This document shows, piece by piece, positions 19,098 through 26,694 of a stretch of DNA of 36,407 bases. A program made the position numbers and the translations under genes. Positions within the stretch are counted from its first letter, which is position 1. Every line of letters begins with the position of its first letter. The notes beneath the pieces were generated by a model. It saw only the letters and a program-made list of their open reading frames with translations, was not told the origin of the DNA and searched no databases. The stretch comes from Acidobacteria bacterium 13_2_20CM_2_57_6. GTDB lineage: Bacteria > Acidobacteriota > Terriglobia > Acidiferrales > UBA7541. The DNA is taken from positions 2,653-39,059 of the forward strand of contig MNEA01000126.1 of the NCBI GenBank assembly GCA_001917435.1, read 5' to 3'.

Positions 19098-19298
19098 TCA
19101 GGCAGCGCGAAAACTGGGTTCGTTCCCAGCAGCACGCTCGGAACTGAAATACTTGTCAAGCGTGTTGATAGCCGCATCCAGAACCAAGTGGCAATCGGAG
19201 CAGGTCTCTAGGTGGCGCTTGATCTCACCTTCTACAGACGAGGAGAGGCGCCCCTCTAAGTACCAGCAAATCAGATGGATAGTATCTCTACAACTCAT
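19098..19298 (-). CDS. Small anti-sigma-factor-type zinc-finger protein (zf-HC2)
   Basis: 66 residues. The core EIKRHLETCSDCHLVLDAA carries the H-x3-C-x2-C zinc motif (His 29, Cys 33, Cys 36) of ZAS/zf-HC2 anti-sigma factors. Those proteins hold an ECF sigma factor inactive, usually with a transmembrane and a periplasmic sensor part. Here the protein ends about 30 residues after the motif with no membrane helix, so it would be a soluble, minimal form. No ECF sigma gene is next to it, so it is either an orphan regulator or acts on a distant partner. GGGGGAT precedes ATG 19298. Confidence 0.7.
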   Translation of the reverse strand: MSCRDTIHLICWYLEGRLSSSVEGEIKRHLETCSDCHLVLDAAINTLDKYFSSERAAGNEPSFRAA

Positions 19299-19516
19299 AT
19301 CCCCCGTCCCTCAGGTGTCCCCAAGACCACCGTGCGACCCGCGCAAAAGATCTGCATTTCCCGCGCCAAATACACCTCTTGGGCAGAGAATTTTAAGTAT
19401 TTATGAATCATGGACTTAGCGACTGTTGCTCAGATTCAACGCAAGGATTGGCGGACGATATTTGAAAAGTTTACACTTGAAGTGATTCAAATCTGCAGAA
19501 TTTCGTCAAAAACTCT

Positions 19517-20374
19517 TCATCTCTGCGGTGTTACCGTCATCTCCCGAAGAGCCTGGATTCGCCTTTCGAGCGGAGGATGGGTGCTGAAGAGGGATGACAC
19601 AGCGCCACCGCCGAACAATGGCTTTACGATGCACAGCGCCGACGTCGACGGGGAAAGGGAGGTCGTCGGTATCCGCTGATTGTAAGCTCCCAACTTCTGC
19701 AGCGCGCTGATCAGGCCATATTGCTGGCCCACCATTCGAGCCCCCGTTTCATCCGCGGAGAACTCCCGCTGGCGCGAAAGACCGAGTTGCAGCAGCATTG
19801 CCCCAAGGGGCGCAAGAAAAAATAGCAGCAGCCCAAGAATACCCGCGCCGCCACCGCGATCGCGATCGTCGCGGTCGCCTCCTCCGAGCCACGGGCCCCA
19901 ATGTGCAATCCAGGTGATAGCTCCTGCAAGAGTTGCCGCGATGGAACTAATCAAGATGTCGTAGTTTCGGACATGCGAAAGTTCATGAGCGATTACGCCT
20001 TCGAGCTCGTCATCATTCATGAGCTGTAGCAGGCCTTCGGTCACCGCTACTGAAGCATGCCTCGGGCTTCTGCCGGTTGCAAAAGCGTTCGGTGCGGCCT
20101 CCGGAATCACGTACAGCTTCGGCACCGGGAGGTTAGCTTTAGACGCAAGACGCTCCACGACCGCATAAAGTCTCGGCAACTCTTCTCGCGAAACGGGTCG
20201 GGCGCCACTGGAGAGCAAAGCGATCTTGTCCGAGAAAAAATAGGCAAACGCATTCGTGCAAACAGCAATTCCCAAGCCCAGGGTCATCCCATTTCGGCCG
20301 CCAAAATATTGACCGACCATCATCAGGAAGAGTGTGAGAACCCCCAACAGAAAAGTTGTGCGAATAATTCTCAT
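19517..20374 (-). CDS. htpX: HtpX-like membrane zinc metalloprotease (M48)
   Basis: 285 residues, close to the E. coli protein. Two N-terminal membrane helices (about residues 5-22 and 30-48) precede the zinc site AHELSH (His 130, Glu 131, His 134) and a further hydrophobic pair, with the third ligand region REFSADETGARM. The family degrades damaged inner-membrane proteins together with FtsH and is often heat- or envelope-stress-induced. A Gly/Asp-rich loop (GGGDRDDRDRGGGAG) between the membrane segments is unusual but fits a cytoplasmic connector. TAGAGGCACA precedes ATG 20374. It lies directly downstream of clpB on the same strand (gap about 93 bases), which fits a protein-quality-control neighbourhood. 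Confidence 0.9.
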   Translation of the reverse strand: MRIIRTTFLLGVLTLFLMMVGQYFGGRNGMTLGLGIAVCTNAFAYFFSDKIALLSSGARPVSREELPRLYAVVERLASKANLPVPKLYVIPEAAPNAFATGRSPRHASVAVTEGLLQLMNDDELEGVIAHELSHVRNYDILISSIAATLAGAITWIAHWGPWLGGGDRDDRDRGGGAGILGLLLFFLAPLGAMLLQLGLSRQREFSADETGARMVGQQYGLISALQKLGAYNQRIPTTSLSPSTSALCIVKPLFGGGAVSSLFSTHPPLERRIQALREMTVTPQR

Positions 20375-20467
20375 TGTGCCTCTAATTCTTTAATACGTCC
20401 GGACGACTCAAGATCTTACAGCTCTCGCGGAGGTGAAAATGCTCTCACCTTGTTTCCCCGCTATCCA

Positions 20468-23092
20468 TTAGATTCCCGCTGCAGCGGCAGGTTGTTTGGA
20501 CCGCGCGCGCACAAACTTCATCGCGTCCTTCTGCCCGTCGCGGTCCACACGCACGTGGTCGCCCGGCAACACCGTGCCTTGCAGAATCTGCAGCGCCAAA
20601 GGATCCTGAATCAGCCTCTGAATGGTTCTGCGCAATGGCCGCGCGCCGTAGGCTGGATCATAGCCCTCGCGCAGCAATAACTCTTGCGCCGCCGGCGTAA
20701 GTTCCAGGGTAATCTGCCGCTCAGCCAGCAGTTTTTCCACGCTCTTGAGTAGCAAGCCCACAATACGCTCCAAATGCTCTTTCCCGAGCGGGTTGAAGAT
20801 CACGATCTCGTCAATCCGGTTGAGGAACTCCGGCCGGAATGCAGTGCGTAATGCTTCCATAGCTTCCCTTCGGGCTCGTTCCGGGTCTTTATTCGCCAAT
20901 TGAAAGATGGCCGTCGACCCGACGTTGCTGGTCATCACCAACACGGTGTTCCGGAAGTCCACAGTGCGGCCCTTGCCGTCGGTGAGGCGCCCGTCCTCCA
21001 GAATCTGCAAGAGCACGTTGAAAACATCCGGATGCGCCTTTTCGATTTCGTCAAACAAGACGACCGAGTATTGGTGACGCCGCACTTGTTCCGTGAGCTG
21101 TCCGCCTTCCTCGTATCCGACATAGCCAGGAGGTGCGCCAATGAGCCGCGACACGCTGTGCTTCTCCATGTACTCGCTCATGTCGATGCGGACCATCAGT
21201 TTTTCGTCGTCGAAGAGAAACTCCGCAAGCGCCCGCGCCAGTTCCGTTTTGCCGACGCCGGTTGGCCCAAGAAAAATGAAGGAGCCGATTGGCCGCTTGG
21301 TATCGGATAGGCCCGCGCGGCTGCGCCGCACGGCATTCGACACCCGCGCAAGCGCGTCGTCTTGGCCGACAACCCGCTGCCGCAGCCGTTCTTCCATATG
21401 CACGAGCTTCTGCGCCTCGCCTTCCAGCAACCGGCCAACCGGAATACCAGTCCACTTGCTCACCAGCTTGGCGATGTCTTCTTCGTCGACTTCTTCTTTC
21501 AGCATGGGAGCGTCTTTCTGCACCGCCGAGAATCGCTCCTGCGCCTGCTTCAAATCGCGCTCAGCCGCCGCAATCTTGCCGTAGCGAATCTCCGCCACCT
21601 TGGCCAGCTCGCCGGCGCGTTCGTATTTCTGTTCTTCGGCTTTTAGCTGCTCGATCTGTTCCTTGAGCTTGCGGATTTTCCCGATGGCTTCTTTCTCCGC
21701 CTGCCAGCGGGACTTCCGCGCGCTGGAATCTTCTTTCAACACCGCCAATTCCTGTTCGATCTGTTTGCGGCGCTCCTTGGAGTACGCATCGCTTTCTTTC
21801 AACAGCGCCTGGCGCTCAATTTCCAGCTGCATGATGCGCCGTTCGATTTCGTCAATCTCCACGGGCAGAGAATCGATCTGCATCCGCAGGCTTGCCGCGG
21901 CTTCATCGATCAGGTCGATGGCTTTATCCGGCAGGAAGCGATCCGAAATATAGCGGTTGGAAAGTGTGGCTGCTGCGAGAATCGCCGCGTCTTTGATGCG
22001 CACACCATGGTGCACTTCATAACGTTCCTTCAACCCGCGCAGAATCGCGATGGTGTCCTCCACCGTCGGTTCGCTGACCAGTACCGGCTGGAACCGGCGC
22101 TCCAGGGCGGGATCTTTCTCGATGTGCTTCTTGTATTCATTGAGCGTGGTTGCGCCAATCGCGCGCAGCTCGCCTCGCGCCAGCGCCGGCTTCAGCATGT
22201 TGGAAGCGTCCATCGCGCCTTCGGCGGCGCCCGCTCCCACCAGCGTGTGGAGCTCGTCGATAAACAAAATGATTTGTCCTTCGGCTTCGGTAATCTCTTT
22301 GAGAACGGCTTTCAGACGGTCTTCAAATTCGCCACGGTATTTCGCTCCCGCCACGAGAGCCGCCAGGTCCAGGGCCACGAGGCGCTTGGTCTTGAGAACG
22401 TCCGGCACGTCACCGGAAACAATTCGCTGCGCCAAGCCTTCCACGATGGCGGTCTTCCCGACGCCGGGCTCGCCGATCAGCACCGGATTGTTTTTGGTGC
22501 GGCGCGCGAGAATCTGCATCACGCGGCGAATTTCTTCGTCGCGTCCGATCACCGGATCTAGCTTTTGACGCCGCGCCAATTCAGTGAGGTCGCGGGCATA
22601 TTTCTCCAGTGACGCGTAAGTCGCCTCGGGATTTTGCGAAGTTACGCGCTGCGTCCCGCGCACTCCCGTCAACGCTTGAAGAATCGCTTCGTGCGAAGCG
22701 CCTTGCCGTTTTAACAATTGCCCCGCGGGATCGCGGTCCTGCGCGGCGATGGCCAGAAACAGATGCTCCGTCGAGACGTACTCGTCTTTGAAGTTGTCCG
22801 CTTCCTTAAACGCACCCTCCAGCACGTCGTTCAGCGCACGCCCCATGTGTTGCTGGGCAAAACCTTGCACTTTTGGCAAGCGTCCGATCTCGCGCTCAAT
22901 CTCTTGGGACAACGCTTCGTTGGGCACGCCCAGCCGCGCCAGAAGTGGCGGCACAACGCCATCGGCCTGCGTCACCAAGGCGGCCAGCAAATGGACTGGC
23001 TCAATTTGCTGGTTTTCATGGCGCGCGGCAACTTCCTGCGCGCTCTGCACGGCCTCCTGGGCTTTGACGGTCATTTTTTCAAATCGCAACAT
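20468..23092 (-). CDS. clpB: ATP-dependent chaperone ClpB
   Basis: 874 residues, full length. ClpB works with DnaK and small heat-shock proteins to pull proteins out of aggregates. Domains in order: the N-terminal Clp repeat domain ([18 protein letters not shown], to about 145), the first AAA+ domain with Walker A GEPGVGKT (about 205), the long coiled middle domain (about 400-525, which distinguishes ClpB from ClpA/ClpC), the second AAA+ domain with Walker A GPTGVGKT (about 605), Walker [15 protein letters not shown] and the C-terminal small domain. The frame extends to 23152, but ATG 23092 gives the standard N-terminus. It follows hsp20 on the same strand with a hairpin in the gap, so the two are probably one heat-shock unit. 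Confidence 0.97.
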   Translation of the reverse strand: MLRFEKMTVKAQEAVQSAQEVAARHENQQIEPVHLLAALVTQADGVVPPLLARLGVPNEALSQEIEREIGRLPKVQGFAQQHMGRALNDVLEGAFKEADNFKDEYVSTEHLFLAIAAQDRDPAGQLLKRQGASHEAILQALTGVRGTQRVTSQNPEATYASLEKYARDLTELARRQKLDPVIGRDEEIRRVMQILARRTKNNPVLIGEPGVGKTAIVEGLAQRIVSGDVPDVLKTKRLVALDLAALVAGAKYRGEFEDRLKAVLKEITEAEGQIILFIDELHTLVGAGAAEGAMDASNMLKPALARGELRAIGATTLNEYKKHIEKDPALERRFQPVLVSEPTVEDTIAILRGLKERYEVHHGVRIKDAAILAAATLSNRYISDRFLPDKAIDLIDEAAASLRMQIDSLPVEIDEIERRIMQLEIERQALLKESDAYSKERRKQIEQELAVLKEDSSARKSRWQAEKEAIGKIRKLKEQIEQLKAEEQKYERAGELAKVAEIRYGKIAAAERDLKQAQERFSAVQKDAPMLKEEVDEEDIAKLVSKWTGIPVGRLLEGEAQKLVHMEERLRQRVVGQDDALARVSNAVRRSRAGLSDTKRPIGSFIFLGPTGVGKTELARALAEFLFDDEKLMVRIDMSEYMEKHSVSRLIGAPPGYVGYEEGGQLTEQVRRHQYSVVLFDEIEKAHPDVFNVLLQILEDGRLTDGKGRTVDFRNTVLVMTSNVGSTAIFQLANKDPERARREAMEALRTAFRPEFLNRIDEIVIFNPLGKEHLERIVGLLLKSVEKLLAERQITLELTPAAQELLLREGYDPAYGARPLRRTIQRLIQDPLALQILQGTVLPGDHVRVDRDGQKDAMKFVRARSKQPAAAAGI

Positions 23093-23114
23093 GGCAACCT
23101 CGGTTTTGGCCCTT

Positions 23115-23150
23115 TCTCTAGAAAGAGGGGCTGGCACTCCGGCCAGCCCC
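23115..23150 (-). terminator. Attenuator-like hairpins between hsp20 and clpB
   Basis: GGGGCTGGC (23127-23135) pairs with GCCAGCCCC (23142-23150). On the minus strand this 9-bp stem is followed by TCTTTCTAG. The same C-run can instead join a second stem of about 7 bp (CCTCTTTC with GAAAGGG), so two folds compete just before the clpB start. It looks like a partial terminator or attenuator adjusting the ratio of hsp20 to clpB transcripts. Confidence 0.5.
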
Positions 23151-23185
23151 ATAATTTACCGCTCTCGTGTGACGCTCGACCAGCA

Positions 23186-23662
23186 TTACCTGCCGGAGGC
23201 GGACGCGGCCATCGCTGGAGCCGCGACGTTGACCTTGATCTGCTTCGGCTTGGCCTCTTCGCGCTTCGGGATGTTCAGCGTCAGCACGCCGTTTTGGTAG
23301 TCTGCCTTGATGGCATCCGAATTCACGGTGTTCGCCAGGGTGAAGCTGCGAGCGAAGGACCCATACGCGCGCTCCACGCGCAGATAGTTGTCTTCGTTCA
23401 CTTTCTTCTCGAACTTGCGTTCGCCACGAATTGTCAGGATGTTGTTTTCCACGCGGATGTCCAGATCCTTTGGATCGATTTCCGGCAGATCGGCTTTGAC
23501 CACCAGCTCATGCTCAGTTTCGTAGATGTCCACTGCGGGCGCCCAGGCAGTGAGGCTGGATTCCTCGCCGCGACGCTCGAAGTCATCATTGAACAACCGA
23601 TTGACGTGATCCTGCAGGGAAGTGGCCCCGCGGAAGGGTTCCCAACGAGCAAGTGTTCTCAT
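23186..23662 (-). CDS. Small heat-shock protein, Hsp20 family
   Basis: 158 residues. The alpha-crystallin domain spans about residues 40-145, with PAVDIYETEHELVVKADLPEIDPKDLDIRVENNILTIRGERK at its start and the hallmark YGSFARSFTLANTVNSDAIKADYQNGVLTLNIPKRE at its end (A-x-x-x-N-G-V-L class). The N-terminal arm (RWEPFRGATSLQDHVNRLFNDDF) is the usual oligomerisation segment. It binds unfolding proteins without ATP and passes them to ClpB and DnaK. TACGGAGGTAC upstream of ATG 23662 gives a strong ribosome-binding site. It is the first gene of the hsp20-clpB unit, driven by the promoter at 23705-23733. Confidence 0.95.
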   Translation of the reverse strand: MRTLARWEPFRGATSLQDHVNRLFNDDFERRGEESSLTAWAPAVDIYETEHELVVKADLPEIDPKDLDIRVENNILTIRGERKFEKKVNEDNYLRVERAYGSFARSFTLANTVNSDAIKADYQNGVLTLNIPKREEAKPKQIKVNVAAPAMAASASGR

Positions 23663-23686
23663 GTTGTAAGTACCTCCGTACGCTGC

Positions 23687-23702
23687 TTATGTGACTGCAT
23701 AA
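23687..23702. repeat. Inverted repeat over the hsp20 transcription start
   Basis: TTATG-TGACTG-CATAA: 5-base arms around 6 bases. The hsp20 transcription start predicted from the -10 box (about 23698) falls inside it. It could be a repressor site; the arms are short, so chance cannot be excluded. Confidence 0.3.
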
Positions 23703-23704
23703 CC

Positions 23705-23733
23705 ATAATAAAATATGAGCGTCTATGTGTCAA
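23705..23733 (-). promoter_or_regulatory. Sigma-70-type promoter of hsp20-clpB
   Basis: Read on the minus strand: TTGACA (23733-23728), exactly 17 bases, then TATTAT (23710-23705). The -35 is a perfect match and the -10 differs at one position. No CIRCE element is seen, so control by HrcA at a standard site is unlikely. Confidence 0.8.
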
Positions 23734-23753
23734 GTCAAAGTTCTATTCCTCGC

Positions 23754-23770
23754 AGACTTAATGTAAGTCT
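23754..23770. repeat. 17-bp inverted repeat upstream of the hsp20 promoter
   Basis: AGACTTA-ATG-TAAGTCT: perfect 7-base arms around 3 bases, centred about 30 bases upstream of the -35 box. The position suits an activator site or a repressor acting from upstream. It also lies 130 bases upstream of queA. Confidence 0.45.
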
Positions 23771-23899
23771 TTATAAATCAATTTATTAGGCCATCGCTTG
23801 CCCCATTGAAATTCAAGGCATCGTGTACAAGACACAGTTTGTCCAACAATTCGCTTGTCTTGCCTGACCTACGCACTTTGCTGCTAGACTGCCGTTTCC

Positions 23900-24997
23900 A
23901 TGCGATTGGATGAACTGGACTATCGCCTCCCTCGAGAGCAAATCGCACAGCGTCCTCTTGAGCAACGTGAAGCTTCGCGACTTTTGTTACTGGATCGTTC
24001 GTCAGGAGTTTTCGAAGACCAGTTATTCACGGAGTTCCCAAGTCTTCTGCGGGGCGACGAACTCCTGGTTATCAACAACGCCCGAGTCATCCCCGCGCGC
24101 TTGTTTGGGAAGCGCGCCGGAGTTCATTCGCAGCCCCCTTCGCGGGCGACGAGGGCGGAGTATCTGACCGGGAAAGTTGAGATTTTTCTTACGCGCGAAG
24201 TCGATTCCCGGACGTGGGAAGCCTTAGTTCGGCCCGGGCGCAAGATGCACGTAGGGGAGAGAGTTCTCTTCGGCGAAGGGGAGCTGGAAGCGGAAGTCGT
24301 TTCACGAGGTCAGCTTGGGTTACGCACCCTGCGTTTCACTTCCCGTGATCAATGCACCATAGGCAAGCATCTGGAGCGCCTCGGTCACGTTCCACTGCCG
24401 CCGTATATCGAGCGTGCTGATGAAATCTTCGACCGCGAACGCTATCAAACCGTTTTCGCCAAGCGTTCCGGCGCGATTGCCGCTCCTACCGCGGGTCTTC
24501 ACTTCTCAACGGAAATTCTGGAAAAAATCCGAGCGCGCGGGGCAGAGATCTGCGAACTTACGCTGAACGTCGGACTTGGCACGTTTCAACCGATCCACAG
24601 CGAAACGCTCGAAGGGCACGTGATGCACTCTGAGAGCTACGAAATTCCGCAGGAAACCGCTGAGCGCATCCAGGCTGCGCGCACCGCGGGCCGCTCCGTA
24701 CTGGCGATTGGCACGACTGTTGTTCGCGCATTGGAAAATGCCGCGCTGCGAGCCGCCGAGTCGGGCTCGTCAAATCTCGTGGTCGCAGGCAAAGCGGACG
24801 CGCAACTATTCATTGTTCCGGGATTTCGATTTCGTGTCGTGGACCGTTTGCTCACAAACTTTCATCTGCCGCGTTCCACACTTCTTGCGCTGGTGTGTGC
24901 TTTCGCCGGCCGTGAGCGGGTCCTTGCGGCGTATAAGCATTCCGTCGAAGCGGGCTACCGTTTCTATAGCTACGGAGACTGCATGCTGATTCGTTAG
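23900..24997 (+). CDS. queA: tRNA preQ1 S-adenosylmethionine ribosyltransferase-isomerase
   Basis: 365 residues. QueA transfers and rearranges the ribosyl part of S-adenosylmethionine onto preQ1 in tRNA, making epoxyqueuosine. Seen: the start MRLDELDYRLPREQIAQRPLEQREASRLLLLDR, the motif DELLVINNARVIPARLFGKR, PPYIERADEIFDRERYQTVFAKRSGAIAAPTAGLHFS, ELTLNVGLGTFQPI and TNFHLPRSTLLALVCAFAGRE, all family-typical. A short extra segment (about residues 75-90) separates the second and third strands. The start ATG 23900 has no clear ribosome-binding site but matches the family N-terminus. No other queuosine gene is near. Confidence 0.95.
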   Translation: MRLDELDYRLPREQIAQRPLEQREASRLLLLDRSSGVFEDQLFTEFPSLLRGDELLVINNARVIPARLFGKRAGVHSQPPSRATRAEYLTGKVEIFLTREVDSRTWEALVRPGRKMHVGERVLFGEGELEAEVVSRGQLGLRTLRFTSRDQCTIGKHLERLGHVPLPPYIERADEIFDRERYQTVFAKRSGAIAAPTAGLHFSTEILEKIRARGAEICELTLNVGLGTFQPIHSETLEGHVMHSESYEIPQETAERIQAARTAGRSVLAIGTTVVRALENAALRAAESGSSNLVVAGKADAQLFIVPGFRFRVVDRLLTNFHLPRSTLLALVCAFAGRERVLAAYKHSVEAGYRFYSYGDCMLIR

Positions 24998-25005
24998 CGT
25001 GAAAG

Positions 25006-25041
25006 GAGAAGAAGGCTGCAGCAGAATGCGGCCTTCTTCTC
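25006..25041 (+). terminator. Terminator hairpin after queA
   Basis: GAGAAGAAGGCTGC (25006-25019) pairs with GCGGCCTTCTTCTC (25028-25041): 14 pairs with one G-U valid in plus-strand RNA, loop of 8 bases. Weak T-content follows. It lies between convergent queA and a minus-strand gene and may serve both. Confidence 0.65.
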
Positions 25042-25073
25042 TCTCCAGGAAAAGAGTTAAGGACTCTTCTCTT

Positions 25074-25406
25074 TTACTCGCTGAAAACGAAAACGCGAGT
25101 CTGGCCCGCAAAGCGGACTTCTCTTACTTGCCCGTTCTCTCCCAAGAGCAGTGAATCATAGACCGACTTGGTGCTGCGGTCTTCCCATCGGCCTTCGGAC
25201 TGGGCCACAACCTGCTTGCCCTTCTGGACGGTGGCCTTGTTTCCTTCGATCTCCAGTCGATATTCGCCGGCTTTCAACTCGGCCTTGCCGAGCTTGGCGG
25301 TCTGCGAAATGTTGATGGTCTTTGCGAAGGGTTTTGCAAACGCCGGCACTGCCAGCGCGATGGCGGCGAGTAAAGCCATGCTGCGGACAAAAGAATTTGT
25401 TTTCAT
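25074..25406 (-). CDS. Small secreted protein with beta-sandwich-like domain
   Basis: 110 residues from ATG 25406. A signal peptide (MKTNSFVRSMALLAAIALAVPAFA) precedes a compact domain with alternating strands: AKLGKAELKAGEYRLEIEGNKATVQKGKQVVAQSEGRW, then DSLLLGENGQVREVRFAGQTRVFVF. LKAGEYRLEIEGN is a pattern common in small exported proteins of Acidobacteriota with unknown role. The frame is open upstream to 25460, but AAAGGAACTTGACACGC before ATG 25406 and the signal peptide decide the start. The start codon lies inside a 12-base sequence that is repeated in inverted orientation 58 bases away, so translation may be controlled by RNA folding. Confidence 0.78.
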   Translation of the reverse strand: MKTNSFVRSMALLAAIALAVPAFAKPFAKTINISQTAKLGKAELKAGEYRLEIEGNKATVQKGKQVVAQSEGRWEDRSTKSVYDSLLLGENGQVREVRFAGQTRVFVFSE

Positions 25407-25557
25407 GCGTGTCAAGTTCCTTTCAAACGGGATCGAGTCAGCCGCACGCCTGGATGTCATTGGCTAGAGGGAGTTGACACGCATGGGGCGGACGAGTACT
25501 CTCGCCCGTGAGGACACCAACTCTTCCTGGACTAACGGCCGGAAAGACTGCGTGTCA
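25404..25557 (-). promoter_or_regulatory. Candidate translation switch: triple inverted repeat around the start codon
   Basis: Seen on the plus strand: CATGCGTGTCAA (25404-25415), TTGACACGCATG (25474-25485) and TGCGTGTCA (25549-25557). In the minus-strand leader the middle copy can pair with the downstream copy (12 bp, burying the AUG at 25406) or with the upstream copy (9 bp, freeing it). This is the geometry of a translational riboswitch or thermosensor. Function is inference from pairing alone. Confidence 0.4.
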
Positions 25558-25560
25558 TGA
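25483..25560 (+). CDS. Possible 25-residue mini-gene upstream of a terminator
   Basis: ATG 25483 with GAGGGAG about 8 bases upstream, 25 codons (begins MGRTSTLARED, ends GRKDCVS) and TGA at 25558-25560, immediately followed by a perfect intrinsic terminator at 25561. That arrangement is what a real small gene or leader peptide looks like. A weak promoter candidate is TTGACA (25474-25479) with TACTCT 17 bases on, but it would place the transcription start inside the frame. The peptide is polar and has no membrane helix. It could be chance within a structured leader of the opposite strand, or the transcript could act as an antisense RNA. Confidence 0.33.
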   Translation: MGRTSTLAREDTNSSWTNGRKDCVS

Positions 25561-25587
25561 CCCCGCGGCTGCCACCGCGGGGTTTTT
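25561..25587 (+). terminator. Intrinsic terminator
   Basis: CCCCGCGG (25561-25568) and CCGCGGGG (25575-25582) form a perfect 8-bp GC stem with a 6-base loop, followed by TTTTT (25583-25587). Only the plus-strand orientation has the T-tract, so some plus-strand transcript ends here although no conventional gene lies upstream on that strand. Confidence 0.8.
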
Positions 25588-25696
25588 CTGATTCTCGCCA
25601 AGAACAGCCGCGTTACCAGCTGCACGCGTATAGACGAATCACAGGGGGCGAATGTTTCGTTGTGTCTGTGTAAAATCTTGTCCCCCACCAAAACAA

Positions 25697-25726
25697 CGAG
25701 AGTCGATAGCGCTCTCGCCGGTTTTT
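25697..25726 (+). terminator. Second terminator-like hairpin upstream of the phosphoesterase gene
   Basis: CGAGAG (25697-25702) pairs with CTCTCG (25712-25717), with one extra T-G pair inside; TTTTT is at 25722-25726. It could be an attenuator of the downstream gene or end a short transcript. Confidence 0.4.
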
Positions 25727-25897
25727 GTTCGTGTATACACTCTCTCTCCGGTCTTAAATTTTCATAAAGAAATGCATTCTTGCTCCCACTTTTTTCCTTT
25801 TTCCGCGTCGCTTCCTACGGCCGTTCCTTGGGCGTCCCGCCGTGCATCGCCGCTCTTGTTCATCTATACTCGTTGTCACTTTTTGGATACTTGAAAG

Positions 25898-26641
25898 ATG
25901 CGGATTCTCGTTCTCAGCGATTTACACTCAAACGCCACTGCGCTCGATGCCGTTCTTGAGGCCGCGAAAGGACGTTGGGATGAATCCGTTTGTCTCGGCG
26001 ACGTCGTGGGCTACGGGCCCGATCCCAACGAAGTGACTGGGCGCTTGCGCGAACTGGGCACGCAGACCATTCGGGGAAACCACGATAAAGCGGTCACCGG
26101 ATTAATGGCCACTGACGATTTCAACCCTGTTGCGAAATCCGCCGTAGATTGGACCCGCGCGCAACTCCAGCCGGAACACCTCGCATGGTTATCGGCTTTG
26201 CCTCGCGGGCCGCTCGCCACGGATGGAGTGGTGCTCGTCCACGGTGCGTTTCAGGATGAAGACGAATATGTTTTCACTCCCGAGCAGGCCCTCGATGGGC
26301 TTCTGGACTCCACCGCTGGCGTGACTTTCTTCGGCCACACGCATCATCAGGGAGGCTTTTCCTACCGGGATTCGCAACTCGAGGTCCTGCAGATTCACCC
26401 TCGCCCAAGCGAATCCTTTGCTGCGCTGCGCATTGAACTGCCGCGCCGTTATCTTCTGAATCCTGGTTCGATCGGGCAGCCGCGCGACGGTGATCCACGC
26501 GCCGCCTTTGCGATTGCCGACCTGGAGCACCAGGTCGTCGAGTTTTGGCGCGTGCCGTACGATATTTCCGTCGTGCAGCAGCGCATGCGCGCAGCCCACC
26601 TGCCGGAGCCTCTGGTCCAGCGTCTCCTCTTGGGACGTTGA
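25898..26641 (+). CDS. Calcineurin-like (YfcE-type) metallophosphoesterase
   Basis: 247 residues. All motifs of a two-metal phosphoesterase are present: DLH (Asp 8, His 10), GDVVGYG (Asp 35), GNHD (61-63), VHGAF and GHTHH. The layout is that of the small YfcE/MJ0936 group, which acts on phosphodiesters, though natural substrates are mostly unknown. The C-terminal extension RRYLLNPGSIGQPRDGDPRAAFAIAD is usual for this group. ATG 25898 follows TTGAAAG, a modest ribosome-binding site. It is alone in its orientation; two hairpins in the upstream region may regulate it. Confidence 0.9.
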   Translation: MRILVLSDLHSNATALDAVLEAAKGRWDESVCLGDVVGYGPDPNEVTGRLRELGTQTIRGNHDKAVTGLMATDDFNPVAKSAVDWTRAQLQPEHLAWLSALPRGPLATDGVVLVHGAFQDEDEYVFTPEQALDGLLDSTAGVTFFGHTHHQGGFSYRDSQLEVLQIHPRPSESFAALRIELPRRYLLNPGSIGQPRDGDPRAAFAIADLEHQVVEFWRVPYDISVVQQRMRAAHLPEPLVQRLLLGR

Positions 26642-26682
26642 AGTCCTTAATAAAAGTTAGTATCCGGTCCATTTACGTCATT

Positions 26683-26688
26683 TATAAT
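26683..26688 (+). promoter_or_regulatory. Perfect -10 element
   Basis: TATAAT, a perfect -10 match. No good -35 box is found. A transcript would begin near 26695, exactly at a GTG codon opening a 41-codon frame, and would continue into the STAS gene at 26852. Confidence 0.4.
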
Positions 26689-26694
26689 GAGCCC

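Larger units (their letters stand above)
25461..25897. other. Intergenic region rich in regulatory-looking structure
   Basis: 437 bases between the divergent starts of the small secreted protein and the phosphoesterase, with no large gene. It holds the triple repeat, a possible 25-codon gene with terminator (25483-25587), a second hairpin with T-tract (25697-25726) and the 10-bp perfect palindrome GTGTATACAC (25731-25740). An open frame at 25652-25894 shows no protein-like features and is crossed by the second hairpin. Confidence 0.5.

Noticed and set aside
18891..19211. 106-codon plus-strand frame near the zinc-finger gene
   Set aside because: It overlaps the anti-sigma-type gene on the opposite strand and has no features of its own.
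22718..23761. 347-codon plus-strand open frame across the hsp20-clpB junction
   Set aside because: It is antisense to two clear genes and to their promoter, with no recognisable features.
23700..23780. CIRCE element at hsp20
   Set aside because: Neither palindrome matches TTAGCACTC-N9-GAGTGCTAA.
25652..25894. 80-codon plus-strand frame before the phosphoesterase
   Set aside because: It is crossed by a terminator hairpin, has Cys/Pro/Phe-rich, non-protein-like composition and no conserved pattern.
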